Positions 1 through 9,735 of a stretch of 64,000 nucleotides of DNA are shown one piece after another. The notes below the pieces were generated by a model. That model did not search any database. It was given only the letters and a program-made list of their open reading frames with translations, and was not told where the DNA came from. Source of the stretch: Candidatus Eremiobacterota bacterium (lineage in GTDB: Bacteria; Vulcanimicrobiota; CADAWZ01; Ess09-12); NCBI GenBank assembly GCA_031082125.1, contig JAVHLM010000022.1, positions 62,001-126,000 on the forward strand, in the 5' to 3' direction. Within the stretch, counting starts at the first letter, position 1. Each line of letters opens with the position of its first letter. Position numbers and translations under genes: made by a program.

Positions 1-951
1 CCCCCGGTGAAACCGGAAAACCTCCCCGATTCCATTTTTCTCTGCGAGCACTGCATCCCGCCCGGCGAGCCTGCGAAAAGCGGCAGAAGCGAGGGAGACT
101 ATGAGCTCTACTCACTCCTCGGGAGAGGAGGCATGGGAGAAGTCTTCAAGGCCCGCAACAGCAGGACCGGCATGCTTGTGGCGTTCAAGAGGCTCACCTC
201 GTTTTCCAGCATCAATGATGAGACTCTGCGGCGCTTCACCAGGGAGATGCATGTCATGAGGGAGCTTGTCCATCCTAATATTGTGAGGTTTATCGGCCAT
301 GGCCAGGGAAAAGAGGGCCACTACCTGGTGATGGAGTATGCGAGCAGGGGGAATATCTCCGATCTCATCGAGAAAGAGCTTCTCGGCCCCCTCCCCTACC
401 CCCGGGCATGCAGGCTCATCTGCCAGGCCCTGGAAGGACTTCAGTTCGCCCACTGCAAAGGATTCATCCACAGGGACATAAAGCCCCAGAATCTCCTTCT
501 CCACGGGAGCGGCAGCGACACCGCAGCCAAGATAAGCGATTTCGGGCTTGCCAAGAATTTCCAGGAGGCCGGCGGCTCCATGATGACCAAAGAAGGGGAA
601 GTGGCAGGAACCATCCTCTTCATGGCACCGGAACAGCTCACTAATTACCGCTTTGTGAAGCCCCCCGCCGATGTGTACTCAATGGGGATGAGCCTCTACT
701 ATCTCCTCTCGGGCAAATATCCCTTCGCTTTCCCCTCACCGCTGGACCTCATCAGGAACACGCCTCCTGAGGGGCCCCGGACCGATCCCATCCTGCTGGT
801 GCTGAGTGAAGAGCCTGCACCCATAGAAAAACACTGCCCCGCCCTTCCCCCGGCCCTTGCAGCCGTCGTGAACAAGTCCATCTGCAAGGACGAGATGAAG
901 CGCTTCGCTTCGGCGGAAGAGCTTCGGACAGCTCTCCTGATGGTGTTTTAG
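1..951 (+). CDS. Ser/Thr protein kinase, 5' end outside window
   Basis: A Hanks-type protein kinase that should transfer phosphate from ATP to Ser/Thr of partner proteins in the cytoplasm. Counting from the GTG at position 7, the glycine loop GRGGMG is at about residues 39-44, the ATP-binding Lys in VAFKRL at 61, the catalytic loop HRDIKPQN at 155-162 and DFG at 178-180, followed by the APE-like segment MAPEQL. All catalytic residues are present. The frame stays open to the window edge, and a CEHC pair just before the kinase looks like half of a zinc ribbon, so the true start is probably upstream. No membrane segment is visible. It converges on the giant kinase gene (tail to tail, 6 bp apart). 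Confidence 0.9.
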   Translation, partial: PPVKPENLPDSIFLCEHCIPPGEPAKSGRSEGDYELYSLLGRGGMGEVFKARNSRTGMLVAFKRLTSFSSINDETLRRFTREMHVMRELVHPNIVRFIGHGQGKEGHYLVMEYASRGNISDLIEKELLGPLPYPRACRLICQALEGLQFAHCKGFIHRDIKPQNLLLHGSGSDTAAKISDFGLAKNFQEAGGSMMTKEGEVAGTILFMAPEQLTNYRFVKPPADVYSMGMSLYYLLSGKYPFAFPSPLDLIRNTPPEGPRTDPILLVLSEEPAPIEKHCPALPPALAAVVNKSICKDEMKRFASAEELRTALLMVF

Positions 952-957
952 GAGACC

Positions 958-3900
958 TCACTTCAGCTTATCCCGGGCGGCCTTTATCTCTCCCCTCACG
1001 AACTCTCCCGGCTTTCTGATCCTCCAGCCGCAGTAAGGCTTCATCTGCGGCAGGGGCTTGCTGTGGCAGGCAAGGCAGTCGATATTTCTCTGGGGGCCCT
1101 GAGGCTCGGCATCTGCCGGCTCAGCAGCCTCGGCCTTTGCAAGATCCGGGGCGGCATCCTTTATACCGATGCTGCCGAGAAGTGTCGCCGCCTTGCCCCG
1201 CACCGCGGTGTCCGGCGCGGCGAGAAGGCTCACGAGGGCTTTCTTTGACTTCTTCCTTGCATACTCCTTGAAGGTGGGCCTGTTGTCAAGCATCATCTCG
1301 AGGGTCCGAAGGCTCATCAGCTTCCGCGTCCCTTCACCGGCTGTCAGGGCATCATCGAGGAGGGCATCAACAGCAGCCTCGTTCATGGAGAAGAGGATGT
1401 CGGTCCCCTTTTCATAACTCTTTATGCCATAAGGATCCAGGTAATATGCATACATCCTGTCAATGCATTGCCGGGCTTTGCCGTGGCGGTACTCATTGTA
1501 GCAGGAGGGTATCCTGATAAGAGTGAAAAGCAGCAGCAGCAAGGCGCCGATTGCAGCTCCCTGAAGCCACTTCCCCGTGGCGCTCCTCTGCTCCCGCTCG
1601 TCCTGGAAGGCTTCCGTATCTGGAATATACTCCTCCCTTTTCTCGATGACCACTCCAGTGCCTGCCGACACGGGTGCGGAACCCTGCGGGGGCGCGGGAA
1701 CGGAAAAATCCCACTCCCAGTCTATCTCCCACAGGAAAAGGGTCCCCTGGGAATCACCGGTGAGAAGCAGCCTGCCGCCGGGAGAGAATGATATCCACGT
1801 CACAGGAGCTCCATGCTTTTCCAGGACCCTGAGGATCTCTCCATTCCTGCGGTCCCATAGCCTTATCGTATGATCGGCACTCCCCGATGCCAGAAAACGC
1901 CCGCAGGGGGAGAAGGAAAGTGACGTGACATCCTTGCGGTGCCCCTCAAGGGTGGCAAGACAGCTGAAACTGCCAAGGTCCCAGAGCCTGACCGTGCCGT
2001 CCATACTCCCCGAGGCGGCAGTCTTCCCGTCTTCCGTGAGGGCACAGGCCAGCACAGGGAGCCTGTGGCCGGTCATGGTACCGAGAAGCACTCCTGCCGC
2101 GGTATCCCAGGACTTCAATGACTTATCGGAGCTTGCCGAGATCAGCACCTTTCCGTCATGGGATACCGCCATAGCCTCAATGCCGCTGGAATGCCCCATG
2201 AGCGTCACAAGGCACTCTCCGCTTTCGGCACTTCTTATCTTCACCGTGCTGTCTGCGACGGTTGCCCCGCCCGTGGCGAAATAGCGCCCTCCGGGGAGAA
2301 TCACAAGGGACTTGAAATCCTGGAGCTTCTCAAAGGTTTTCAGCAGCACCTTGCTGTCCAGATCCCACTGCCTCAGGCGGCCATCAGCATAACCCGCCAG
2401 CAGCACTGTCCCTTCAGGCGGGAAGGCTAAAGCGACAGCCTGAAATCCACCTTCATCGATGGTCTTTTGCATCGGGGAGCCTAGACGGCTCACAATAAGC
2501 TGATCCTCTCTGCCGCAATAGACAGAGAGTGAATCGTTAAGCGCCACGGCCCTCCCCCCGGAGAAATCAGGATATGACCGGGCGATCCAGAGGTTTCTCA
2601 CGCCGGTCCTCACGGCCCCCGAGGTTGATGATGCAATAGCGTCCATGGCTTCCCTGTCCTTTTCATGGCCCTTCACCTCAAGGGCTTTTCTGAACAGGCC
2701 GTAAGCCTCTTCACCGCGCCCGCCGGCGAGAAGCTTTCTCCCCTCGCCGACAAGCGACTGAAAGAGGGTGGTGTCCCTGAGGCTCTCTTCGGCGGTCCTG
2801 GGCTTCTCGAGGATAAACTCCCTCTTCCACGTGGCGCTGAAAGGCCTGTCTCCCGAAAAGGGGAGCGGTACGAGGCAGATTGTCCTGTCCCTGCTTCCCG
2901 TCACCAGGAGGCGTCCAGCCTCATCGAAGGCCAGGGCTGCCACCGGGCCTTTATGGATCATCAGGGTTCGAAGCTGAGCCCCTGTCGAAGGCTCCCACAG
3001 GCGGACAGCCCCGTCACCGCAACCTGCTGCGAAATAGGAGCCGTAGGGAGAGAAGCACACCGACTCCACCGGGGCTCCACAGTCGAAGCTCCTTATGCAG
3101 GCTCCAGCCTTGAGATCCCAGAGCTTCGCCGTTCTGTCGTCACTTCCCGAGAGCAGGGTGCGCCCATCGGGACTGAGGGCAAGGGAGAGGACCGCCCCGC
3201 CATGGGCTTTGATCTGCCCGCCACGGGTCAATTGTCTCATAGTCCAGAGCTGGATCTCCCCCTCATGGGTCCCGCAGGCCAGGTGCTCCCCGCCTTGGAG
3301 GAACTGCAGCGAGAATACGCCTGACGATCCCGTTCTTAATACACCGCGCGCGGTAAAGGCCTGGCAGTCCCACAGGATAACGGCGCCGTCTGCGCCGCCG
3401 GAAGCAAGCTGGAGGCCGTCAGGGGAGAAAGTGAGGCAGCGCACCATGTTCTCATGGCCCGAGAGCCTTGCCAACGCCCGTGATGCATCGATGCTCCAGA
3501 GCCTCACAAAACGGTCACCATGGCCAGTGGCAACAATGCTCCTGCTTCGGGAATAGGCCACACTGAGGGTTTCACCTTTCAGGTAAGACTCTTCTTCACT
3601 GAGGGAGGACTGCGGCGCCTCTTCGTCGAGGCTCCAGACCTGCATCAGTGAGTCGCTGTTCACCGAGACATAGCGCTCACCGGGAAGCATTGCAATGCCG
3701 GTGATTTTTCCCCCTTCGCCGCTCCGTATCCTGATTCTACCCGGCTCCGGTACAATCAAGGAAGCCTCTCCAGCACTGAAGGAGGCGCTCTGGGGAGCAT
3801 CGGAAGGGACGCCGGGGGCTGCATCGGGGGAGAGCTTTTCCCTGCAGAGCTTCAGGCTGTCAAAAATCCTCGGGACACGGGGCGCGGCACTGAGAGCTCT

Positions 3901-5799
3901 TTCCAGGAGGCCGCGCCCGTCGCTGATATTGTCCGGCGGTGCCGCGTAAGCGAAGGTGGGGACGAAGCGGGAGACCCCTGCGAGAAGCTCGCCGAGAGTC
4001 ACAAGGGTCCTCACGTGCCGGGGATTTCTTTTATATTCCTCAATGAGAAGCACCGATGCTTCCTTGAACTTCCCCATTCCCGTGAAGGCTATGGCGAGAT
4101 CGATCCTGAGCTCCGGCTCTCCCGGCCAGGTGCGGACAAGATCGGCAAAAGCCCTGCAGCACTCCTCATAACGCCCCAGGCGGTAAAGCATGAGGGCATA
4201 GTTTCTCCGGTACTCCATTACGAGGGTGTCGGCTGAAAGGGCGTTCCCAAAAGCATCAAGGGCTTCACGATCCCTTCCATGGAAGGCGAGCATGGCTCCC
4301 CTGAGGTTATGGGAAGGCCCATGGGAAGGGGAAAGGGCAAGGGCCTCATCAAGAAGGGTGAGAGCCCTCGAGGGATCCCCCCCCTCTCCTTCGACCATGG
4401 CCTCATAATAGAAGGGGAGTGAGCTTCCAGGGTTTCCTTCCCTGAGTATCTTGAACTGCTTCAGGCTCTCCCCGTACGAGAGGCTCCCCGCCTCGATGCC
4501 GAGAAGCATAAGGTTCACCGAGACCGGGACCGAGAGAGGATCAAGCTTCAGCGCCTCTTCAAAAAGGCTCCGTGCTTCCCTGCCTCTCCCAAGGTCAAGA
4601 TAAGAGAGGGCCCTGTTGTTGAGATCATCGGCATGGAGCGCCGCCTCGCCGGGAAGGCTGCGCCCGTATGGCATTCCCGTCACGTCAAGGTAAAGGCTGA
4701 CAAGCAGGTCCCTGATCTCCCTGAAGCTCCCGAAGCGCTTTGCGGGGTCCTTCTCCAGGCACATGAGCATAAGGCTCCTCAAAGCTCCGGGGAGATCACC
4801 CCGGAACGCCGCAGGATCGGGAGGCGCCTGGAACCGGTGCTGCATCTGCCAGGCAAGAAGGCCCGGAAGAGAGCTTTCCTTGTCCTTTTCAAAAGGGCGG
4901 CGCCGGCAGACCATCTCATAGAGCATCACGCCGAAGGAGTAAATATCTGAGCGCTCATCGGCATGACCCGCATCGGTCCACTGCTCGGGCGGCATATAGG
5001 CCGGGGTTCCCATTGCAGCTCCCGAGGTCATGGTCTGCCAGGCTTCAGGGCTCACGGCAGGGGGCCGGGCGGCAGGGACGGCCTTCTCTTCCCCCAGGGT
5101 CTTCACAAGGCCGAAATCGGTGATCTTGACGATTCCCTCCCTGGTGAGGAGCACATTGTCAGGCTTTATATCTCTGTGAATGAGGCCTCTCCGGTGGGCA
5201 TAAAGAATTCCGTCGCAGAACTGGATTGAGCGGTCCATGACAAGGGAGAGGTCCGAACCTTGAGAGGTTTTCAGCCAGTCAGAGAGGGAGCCGCCATCGA
5301 TGTACTCGATGAATATCCTTGGAAAGGCGCGGCACTCCCTCACATAATACGCGGTGGCGATGTGGGGGTGCTTTCCCAGGCCCACCCAGGCCTCCGCTTC
5401 GCGTATAAATCGCTGGGACTGGGCGGAGTGACGATCTTCGTCAATGGGCGACTTGATGACGAGCCTTATGCCCCATTTGAGATGCTCAACGACATAAAGA
5501 ACGCCCATTCCGCCTCTCATTGAGCGCTCGACACGGTAGAGTCCATCGACGATCCCGCCGGGCTCCCAGGCCTTTTCAGAGGCAGCCTGTGCCGGGCGGG
5601 GGGAGGCAGAAGATGGGGAAGCGGCCTGCACCTTTTCTGCAGCCATGGTGGCAGCTTCGCTTGCCTCAGGAGAGCCCTCTCCGGAGAGAGAGCCATAGGC
5701 AGCCGCTCCAGGGGGCACCTTTTTTTGGGGGGCTCCCCCTTCAGAAAGAGTTGCCGCCTCGTCTTCGCCTTGAATTCTAGGATCTCTCTCCGGCTCCAT
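958..5799 (-). CDS. Giant Ser/Thr kinase with TPRs, two WD40 propellers, one TM helix and HEAT-like tail
   Basis: About 1613 residues. The N-terminal kinase has the loop RGGMG, VIK lysine, HRDIKPDN and DFG, all intact. Next come TPRs around residues 390-640, then fourteen WD40-type blades that split into two sets of seven, with a TPR-like spacer between them. A single hydrophobic segment lies near residues 1412-1432, and a HEAT-like helical region ends in CLACH (1575-1579) and a basic tail. Seen topology suggests kinase and propellers inside, HEAT/CLACH part outside. WD40 and TPR arrays are known protein-binding scaffolds, so it probably assembles a signalling complex; the substrate is unknown. 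The ATG at 5799 has a GGGGGTGG site upstream; a GTG at 5829 is the alternative. Confidence 0.88.
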   Translation of the reverse strand: MEPERDPRIQGEDEAATLSEGGAPQKKVPPGAAAYGSLSGEGSPEASEAATMAAEKVQAASPSSASPRPAQAASEKAWEPGGIVDGLYRVERSMRGGMGVLYVVEHLKWGIRLVIKSPIDEDRHSAQSQRFIREAEAWVGLGKHPHIATAYYVRECRAFPRIFIEYIDGGSLSDWLKTSQGSDLSLVMDRSIQFCDGILYAHRRGLIHRDIKPDNVLLTREGIVKITDFGLVKTLGEEKAVPAARPPAVSPEAWQTMTSGAAMGTPAYMPPEQWTDAGHADERSDIYSFGVMLYEMVCRRRPFEKDKESSLPGLLAWQMQHRFQAPPDPAAFRGDLPGALRSLMLMCLEKDPAKRFGSFREIRDLLVSLYLDVTGMPYGRSLPGEAALHADDLNNRALSYLDLGRGREARSLFEEALKLDPLSVPVSVNLMLLGIEAGSLSYGESLKQFKILREGNPGSSLPFYYEAMVEGEGGDPSRALTLLDEALALSPSHGPSHNLRGAMLAFHGRDREALDAFGNALSADTLVMEYRRNYALMLYRLGRYEECCRAFADLVRTWPGEPELRIDLAIAFTGMGKFKEASVLLIEEYKRNPRHVRTLVTLGELLAGVSRFVPTFAYAAPPDNISDGRGLLERALSAAPRVPRIFDSLKLCREKLSPDAAPGVPSDAPQSASFSAGEASLIVPEPGRIRIRSGEGGKITGIAMLPGERYVSVNSDSLMQVWSLDEEAPQSSLSEEESYLKGETLSVAYSRSRSIVATGHGDRFVRLWSIDASRALARLSGHENMVRCLTFSPDGLQLASGGADGAVILWDCQAFTARGVLRTGSSGVFSLQFLQGGEHLACGTHEGEIQLWTMRQLTRGGQIKAHGGAVLSLALSPDGRTLLSGSDDRTAKLWDLKAGACIRSFDCGAPVESVCFSPYGSYFAAGCGDGAVRLWEPSTGAQLRTLMIHKGPVAALAFDEAGRLLVTGSRDRTICLVPLPFSGDRPFSATWKREFILEKPRTAEESLRDTTLFQSLVGEGRKLLAGGRGEEAYGLFRKALEVKGHEKDREAMDAIASSTSGAVRTGVRNLWIARSYPDFSGGRAVALNDSLSVYCGREDQLIVSRLGSPMQKTIDEGGFQAVALAFPPEGTVLLAGYADGRLRQWDLDSKVLLKTFEKLQDFKSLVILPGGRYFATGGATVADSTVKIRSAESGECLVTLMGHSSGIEAMAVSHDGKVLISASSDKSLKSWDTAAGVLLGTMTGHRLPVLACALTEDGKTAASGSMDGTVRLWDLGSFSCLATLEGHRKDVTSLSFSPCGRFLASGSADHTIRLWDRRNGEILRVLEKHGAPVTWISFSPGGRLLLTGDSQGTLFLWEIDWEWDFSVPAPPQGSAPVSAGTGVVIEKREEYIPDTEAFQDEREQRSATGKWLQGAAIGALLLLLFTLIRIPSCYNEYRHGKARQCIDRMYAYYLDPYGIKSYEKGTDILFSMNEAAVDALLDDALTAGEGTRKLMSLRTLEMMLDNRPTFKEYARKKSKKALVSLLAAPDTAVRGKAATLLGSIGIKDAAPDLAKAEAAEPADAEPQGPQRNIDCLACHSKPLPQMKPYCGWRIRKPGEFVRGEIKAARDKLK

Positions 5800-5956
5800 C
5801 TCCACCACCCCCTGAAAATTCTCTCTCACTCTTCTTCCCCCCGGGGGAGTGGTCCTTCAAAAAGAAGCTCCGCGTTGAAAAGCCGAAAGAGAGGAAGGAG
5901 CGGAGCATGGGGAGAATCAAGTCAGGAAAGCTCTCCTTGAAAAGAAGGTGATTTCC

Positions 5957-6835
5957 ATGAAAAGAGTCTTCGCGGCTATTTTTCTTCTTCTATTCGCTGC
6001 AGCCCTGGGCGGGTGCATGGATATCGGGACAGTCGTGAAGGTGAAGCCTGACGGGAGCGGCACCATAGAGGAGAAAGCCATGTTCTCGAAAGATGCCGTA
6101 GACATGATTACCTCGATGGAAAAGAACATGAAAGAGAGCGTGGATAAGAGCTTGAAGGCCGCCAAGGACAAGGCGCCCCCCTCTGACGGGCCGGAGGGGA
6201 CTGCCGGGGAGATAAAGAAAGCCCTTTCCCTTTATGATGAAGGGAAGCTCAAAGCGAAAGCTGAAGACTTCGGCAAAGGGGTCACTTACCTCGGCAGCAG
6301 AAAGCTCCTCCTCGAAGGAGGAGAGGGTTTCGAGGTCCAGTACGGTTTCCCTGACGTGAACGCCCTCATCATTGCCCACCGCTCAGTCGATGACCTCGGA
6401 GGAGGAGGGAGCGGTGAGGCACTCAGGACTTACGCGATGACCTTCCAGAAAGGCGCACCGTCAAAGCTCATCATCAAGGTGCCTGAGCTCAGCATGGGCA
6501 GGAAGCTCTTTCCCCGCAGCGATGCTCCCGAAACCGTCAGCCTGGAAAAACAGCGGGAGGCCTTCGGAGTGTTCAAAACCCTCTTCAAGGGAATGAAGCT
6601 CTTTCTGGCCGTCCAGGCAGAGGGCACCATCGTGGAGACCAACGCCTCCTTCTCGGAGGGAAACCGCGTGGTCCTCATCGACATTGACGTGGATAAAATG
6701 GACTTTTCCGATGAGCAGCTCGAGAAGATGAACGAGAAAAAGGATGAGAGCTACAGCGGGCTGATGGCCGCACTCGGGAATACGGCAGGATTCAGGATTG
6801 AGGCAAAGAACGAGGTCTGGATCACCATCCGCTGA
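5957..6835 (+). CDS. Putative lipoprotein of unknown function
   Basis: About 292 residues. The N-terminus is a lipoprotein signal: MKR, a hydrophobic run and the lipobox LGGC near residue 20, so the mature protein should be anchored by a lipidated Cys. The ATG at 5957 is chosen over the in-frame GTG at 5948 because that GTG lies in the GAAGGTG ribosome site six bases upstream. The mature part is charged, with a central helical segment and no catalytic motif I recognise; the start (VVKVKPDGSGTIEE) resembles other secreted proteins with a beta-rich N-terminal domain. It is divergent from the giant kinase gene, 157 bp away. Confidence 0.75.
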   Translation: MKRVFAAIFLLLFAAALGGCMDIGTVVKVKPDGSGTIEEKAMFSKDAVDMITSMEKNMKESVDKSLKAAKDKAPPSDGPEGTAGEIKKALSLYDEGKLKAKAEDFGKGVTYLGSRKLLLEGGEGFEVQYGFPDVNALIIAHRSVDDLGGGGSGEALRTYAMTFQKGAPSKLIIKVPELSMGRKLFPRSDAPETVSLEKQREAFGVFKTLFKGMKLFLAVQAEGTIVETNASFSEGNRVVLIDIDVDKMDFSDEQLEKMNEKKDESYSGLMAALGNTAGFRIEAKNEVWITIR

Positions 6836-6899
6836 GGCTGGCCGGGGCTCACTCCACGAGGCCGCCCTGTCCACAGGAAGGCCCGGCGGAGATTCATTT

Positions 6900-7199
6900 T
6901 CAGGTCTTGCAGTCCTTTGTCTGCGTGGATTCCGAAGACGTGGCCGAGAGGACCGTAATATTCCCGTCCTGGTCTTTTTTCACGCTGATCCCGGCAATGC
7001 TGTAAATATCATAGAACTTCCCTCCGCTCCTGATCACACCGTCATTGGTGGCAACCTCAATAAAGTCGCCGCCTTTCAGCGTTTTCCGGGACGGGGAGAC
7101 AAGCCCATGCACATCATACCGCTCATAGAGAAGGCTGAAAGCCAGCACGCCGATACAGAGAAGCAGAAAGAGCGCTCTGAAAAATGCAGGTTTCTTCAT
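6900..7199 (-). CDS. Small membrane-anchored or secreted protein, unknown
   Basis: About 99 residues. It begins MKKPAFFRALFLLLCIGVLAF-like, a signal anchor or signal peptide, followed by a small soluble part of about 70 residues with alternating hydrophobic residues suggesting beta strands. The start at 7199 has AGGAGGG directly upstream, better than the upstream ATG at 7226. No family recognised. It is divergent from the membrane iron-sulfur gene at 7319, with about 120 bp between them that could hold both promoters. Confidence 0.6.
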   Translation of the reverse strand: MKKPAFFRALFLLLCIGVLAFSLLYERYDVHGLVSPSRKTLKGGDFIEVATNDGVIRSGGKFYDIYSIAGISVKKDQDGNITVLSATSSESTQTKDCKT

Positions 7200-7318
7200 G
7201 GGACCCTCCTTCATCGATTTTAGCATCTGGAGGCGCTCCTGTCAAAGGGGGACTCCCTGCAGGAAATCGGGCAGAGGGGGAGAATTCGCATGATCTTTGG
7301 GAGAGACAAGGAGTGAAG

Positions 7319-8422
7319 ATGGGCACCAGGAAAAAAGGCCTTTTCAAGATGCGGACTCTCACCGCACTCTTTTCCACGGCAGCCCTGTACCTGGGAGCTC
7401 TGGGCATAAAGTTCAGAAAGATCTGCTCACCGGGTTTTACCTGTCATGGGTGCCCCTGGGCTACTTTTGCCTGCCCGGTGGGCGTCACTTCATTCACCCT
7501 TGCCCTGGGAAGGTTCCCCTTTCTCGCCCTGGGCTCGGTCTTTCTCGTGGGAGCCTTTGTCGGGCGCCATGTCTGCGGCTTCATATGCCCCTTCGGCCTC
7601 CTCCAGGACCTTATCGCGAAAATCCCCGTGAAAAAGCTCAGGCTCCCGAAAGCGCTCCGCCTCGTCAAATATGGAGCTCTGGCTCTTCTTGTCTTTTTAT
7701 TCCCCCTCCTCCTTGGTTTCAAACCCTCAGGGTACCTGCAGATTGAAAAGGCGGCAATCCAGCAAAAAGATGACGGCACCCTCCAGGCAGCAGTAACGGT
7801 GAAAAACCTTGGCAAAGCGCCCGTGGAGAACCCGTCCCTCACCTTCACCTTCATGGAGAAGGGAAACACCAAGGTGCAGCAGATATTCTCCAGGTCCTTT
7901 GACGGAGTTTCGGTCGCCCCGGGTGAAACCCGGGACCTCCCTGCTCCAGTGCTTCCCGACAGGCTTGCCGAGGCGGATATCACCATAGAGTCTCCCCAGA
8001 GCATTGCAGGCCAGTCGCCACTTGTTCCTCTCCTCTATTACTGCAAAATCTGCCCGAACGGCACCCTCACGGCCACTCTTCCCTCCTATTCCGTAAAGGG
8101 AGGGATCCAGAATTCGATGTACCGCGGCCATGTCACGCGGTTCCTCATCCTTGGGCTGTTCCTGGTTCTGATGGTATTTATCTCCCGCCCTTTCTGCAGG
8201 ACTTTCTGCCCCCTGGGAGCCCTCTATGCCCTCACAAGCAGGCTGGCCTTGATCCGCCTGACATTCGACCAGGATGCCTGCGTCAACTGCGGGATCTGCG
8301 ACAAGGCCTGCCCCGTTGAGCTTGATGTGCGCAAGGAAATAGGAGGTGCGGAGTGCATTGCCTGCGGGGACTGCATCGCTGCCTGCCCGAAATCGGCCCT
8401 CAGGCGCAAGGCAGGCCTCTGA
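7319..8422 (+). CDS. Membrane 4Fe-4S protein, NapH/NosR/CcoG-like
   Basis: About 367 residues. Several hydrophobic helices carry conserved cysteine clusters (ICSPGFTCHGCPW, CGFICPFG, FCRTFCPLGAL) typical of polyferredoxin-like membrane proteins such as NapH, NosR and CcoG. A non-membrane domain of about 110 residues (QIEKAAIQQKDDG to about ESPQSIAG) sits between helix groups. The C-terminus has two ferredoxin motifs, CVNCGICDKACP and CIACGDCIAACP, each binding one 4Fe-4S cluster. Role by family: electron transfer between the quinone pool and a redox partner. No partner oxidoreductase gene lies next to it. The ATG at 7319 follows AAGGAG by 5 bases; the longer open frame to 7184 is not needed. 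Confidence 0.85.
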   Translation: MGTRKKGLFKMRTLTALFSTAALYLGALGIKFRKICSPGFTCHGCPWATFACPVGVTSFTLALGRFPFLALGSVFLVGAFVGRHVCGFICPFGLLQDLIAKIPVKKLRLPKALRLVKYGALALLVFLFPLLLGFKPSGYLQIEKAAIQQKDDGTLQAAVTVKNLGKAPVENPSLTFTFMEKGNTKVQQIFSRSFDGVSVAPGETRDLPAPVLPDRLAEADITIESPQSIAGQSPLVPLLYYCKICPNGTLTATLPSYSVKGGIQNSMYRGHVTRFLILGLFLVLMVFISRPFCRTFCPLGALYALTSRLALIRLTFDQDACVNCGICDKACPVELDVRKEIGGAECIACGDCIAACPKSALRRKAGL

Positions 8423-8556
8423 AAAGACGCCGCCACCAATCCTGACGAGAATTCCTTTGAAGAGAGGGCAAAAACCATGGTCATCGAATGAGGGCATGAC
8501 TTTAAGGGATACGCGAGGAGATTTTTTACCGGCATAGAATATACAGGGAGAACTCT

Positions 8557-9156
8557 ATGCCCATGCCAGCCGGGGGGGTGATGCCTGTGGATGCAAATAT
8601 TGTCGGGGAAATACCCCTTGTCGCGAAAGAGAGCGATTATTTCCAGTTTATCGTGGCAAAAACGCACTTTTTTCTAGTCCCCCTCGTCAGGGTCACCAAC
8701 TTCGTGCTTCTTGTCGTTCCCTTTGCCCTCCTGGGGGGATTCATCTTCTCCTATATAGGCGGCATGATCCTTGGAAACGCTGGCGCATCAATAATGGGCG
8801 GAGTCGGCGGTGTGCTCGGGGGGCTCGTGGCCTTCAAAGTGCTGGACGTGCTCCTTGTAAAAAAGAAGAGCGTCGATATCTCCCGGGCCGACCTCAAGGA
8901 TATCTACATTAAAAAGGACATTGAGAAGGTCCCTCTCAAGGAGCTCACTTATATCAACCTGAACGGGAAGCTCCTCACCTTTTCCCAGGGAAACAGGATG
9001 TTCACCCTCATCATCAATGAGCCCAAGTACCAGGTCACCTGTGATTCAATGCTGGTCACCCTTGCAAAGCAGCACCTCGTGATTTACAAGGCAGGGGGAC
9101 AGAGAGACCAGATCAAGCAAATGGAAAAACAGCTCCGCGAAAGAAAGAAAAAGTGA
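8557..9156 (+). CDS. Membrane protein with glycine-rich hydrophobic hairpin, unknown
   Basis: 199 residues. Two adjoining hydrophobic segments between about residues 45 and 100, the second rich in Gly (GNAGASIMGGVGGVLGG), are followed by a charged, probably cytosolic domain ending in a Lys/Arg-rich tail. The ATG at 8557 has GGGAG six bases upstream. The tail domain (about 105-180) has the rhythm of a small beta-rich domain similar to PH-like membrane-associated domains, but I cannot name a family. It ends exactly where the convergent pseudopilin gene ends, with no spacer. Confidence 0.65.
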   Translation: MPMPAGGVMPVDANIVGEIPLVAKESDYFQFIVAKTHFFLVPLVRVTNFVLLVVPFALLGGFIFSYIGGMILGNAGASIMGGVGGVLGGLVAFKVLDVLLVKKKSVDISRADLKDIYIKKDIEKVPLKELTYINLNGKLLTFSQGNRMFTLIINEPKYQVTCDSMLVTLAKQHLVIYKAGGQRDQIKQMEKQLRERKKK

Positions 9157-9576
9157 TCACTTGAGAGGAAAGAGTCCGCCGGCGCTGGTGTAATAAGGCT
9201 CGTCGGCCTTGTAACCGTACTCTATGTGGTAGGAACCCTTGCAGTTTACCGTGAATGCCTTGCAGTCCTCCCGGATCTCGTATCCTTCCGAATAAGTGTC
9301 CAGGCCTGCCGCGGGGCAGCGGGGCAGCAATTTCATGTAATGGGGAGTCACATAGTTGAGCGATGAGGGGTAAAATCCGTCACTGTCATTGTAATACATC
9401 TGGAGCGACATGGCTATGTTCCTGAGGTTGGACTTGCAGGCCACGGCCCTTGTTTTGATGATGGCGATCTTGAAGTTGGTCATCAGGACCGATGCAAGAA
9501 CCCCAAGGATAAAGCACATGATAAGAAGCTCTATCAAGGTAAAGCCTCTGGCTTTTCTTCTTCTGTCCCACCCCAT
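9157..9576 (-). CDS. Type II/IV pseudopilin-like protein
   Basis: 139 residues. A type III signal peptide is plain: basic leader MGWDRRRKARG, cleavage after Gly, then FTLIELL and a hydrophobic helix with Glu at mature position 5. By family, prepilin peptidase cleaves and N-methylates it, and it packs into a pilus or type II secretion pseudopilus. The globular part has four cysteines and a short GspG-like head (NIAMSLQMYYNDSDGFYPSS). No assembly genes (GspD/E/F) are in the window, so it is an orphan minor pilin here. Its head resembles the C-terminal part of the membrane protein at 49769-50419. Confidence 0.85.
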   Translation of the reverse strand: MGWDRRRKARGFTLIELLIMCFILGVLASVLMTNFKIAIIKTRAVACKSNLRNIAMSLQMYYNDSDGFYPSSLNYVTPHYMKLLPRCPAAGLDTYSEGYEIREDCKAFTVNCKGSYHIEYGYKADEPYYTSAGGLFPLK

Positions 9577-9680
9577 GGCAAGTGTCCCTCCCTGGTGAAA
9601 CTCATGGCACAGCCTGGAGAAAAAAGTCCCACTTATCTCTCAATTCCATACTGGAGCAAATCATCCTCCTCGTTTTTCCC

Positions 9681-9709
9681 TTGACTTCCCTCCCCCGGTG
9701 TGGCATAAT
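9681..9709 (+). promoter_or_regulatory. Sigma-70-type promoter for the radical SAM gene
   Basis: TTGACT at 9681-9686 and CATAAT at 9704-9709 are separated by 17 bases. Transcription would begin near 9716, giving a leader of about 20 bases that includes GGGAGG before the ATG at 9736. Confidence 0.6.
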
Positions 9710-9735
9710 TCTATCCCAGGGAGGAAACCCTGATA

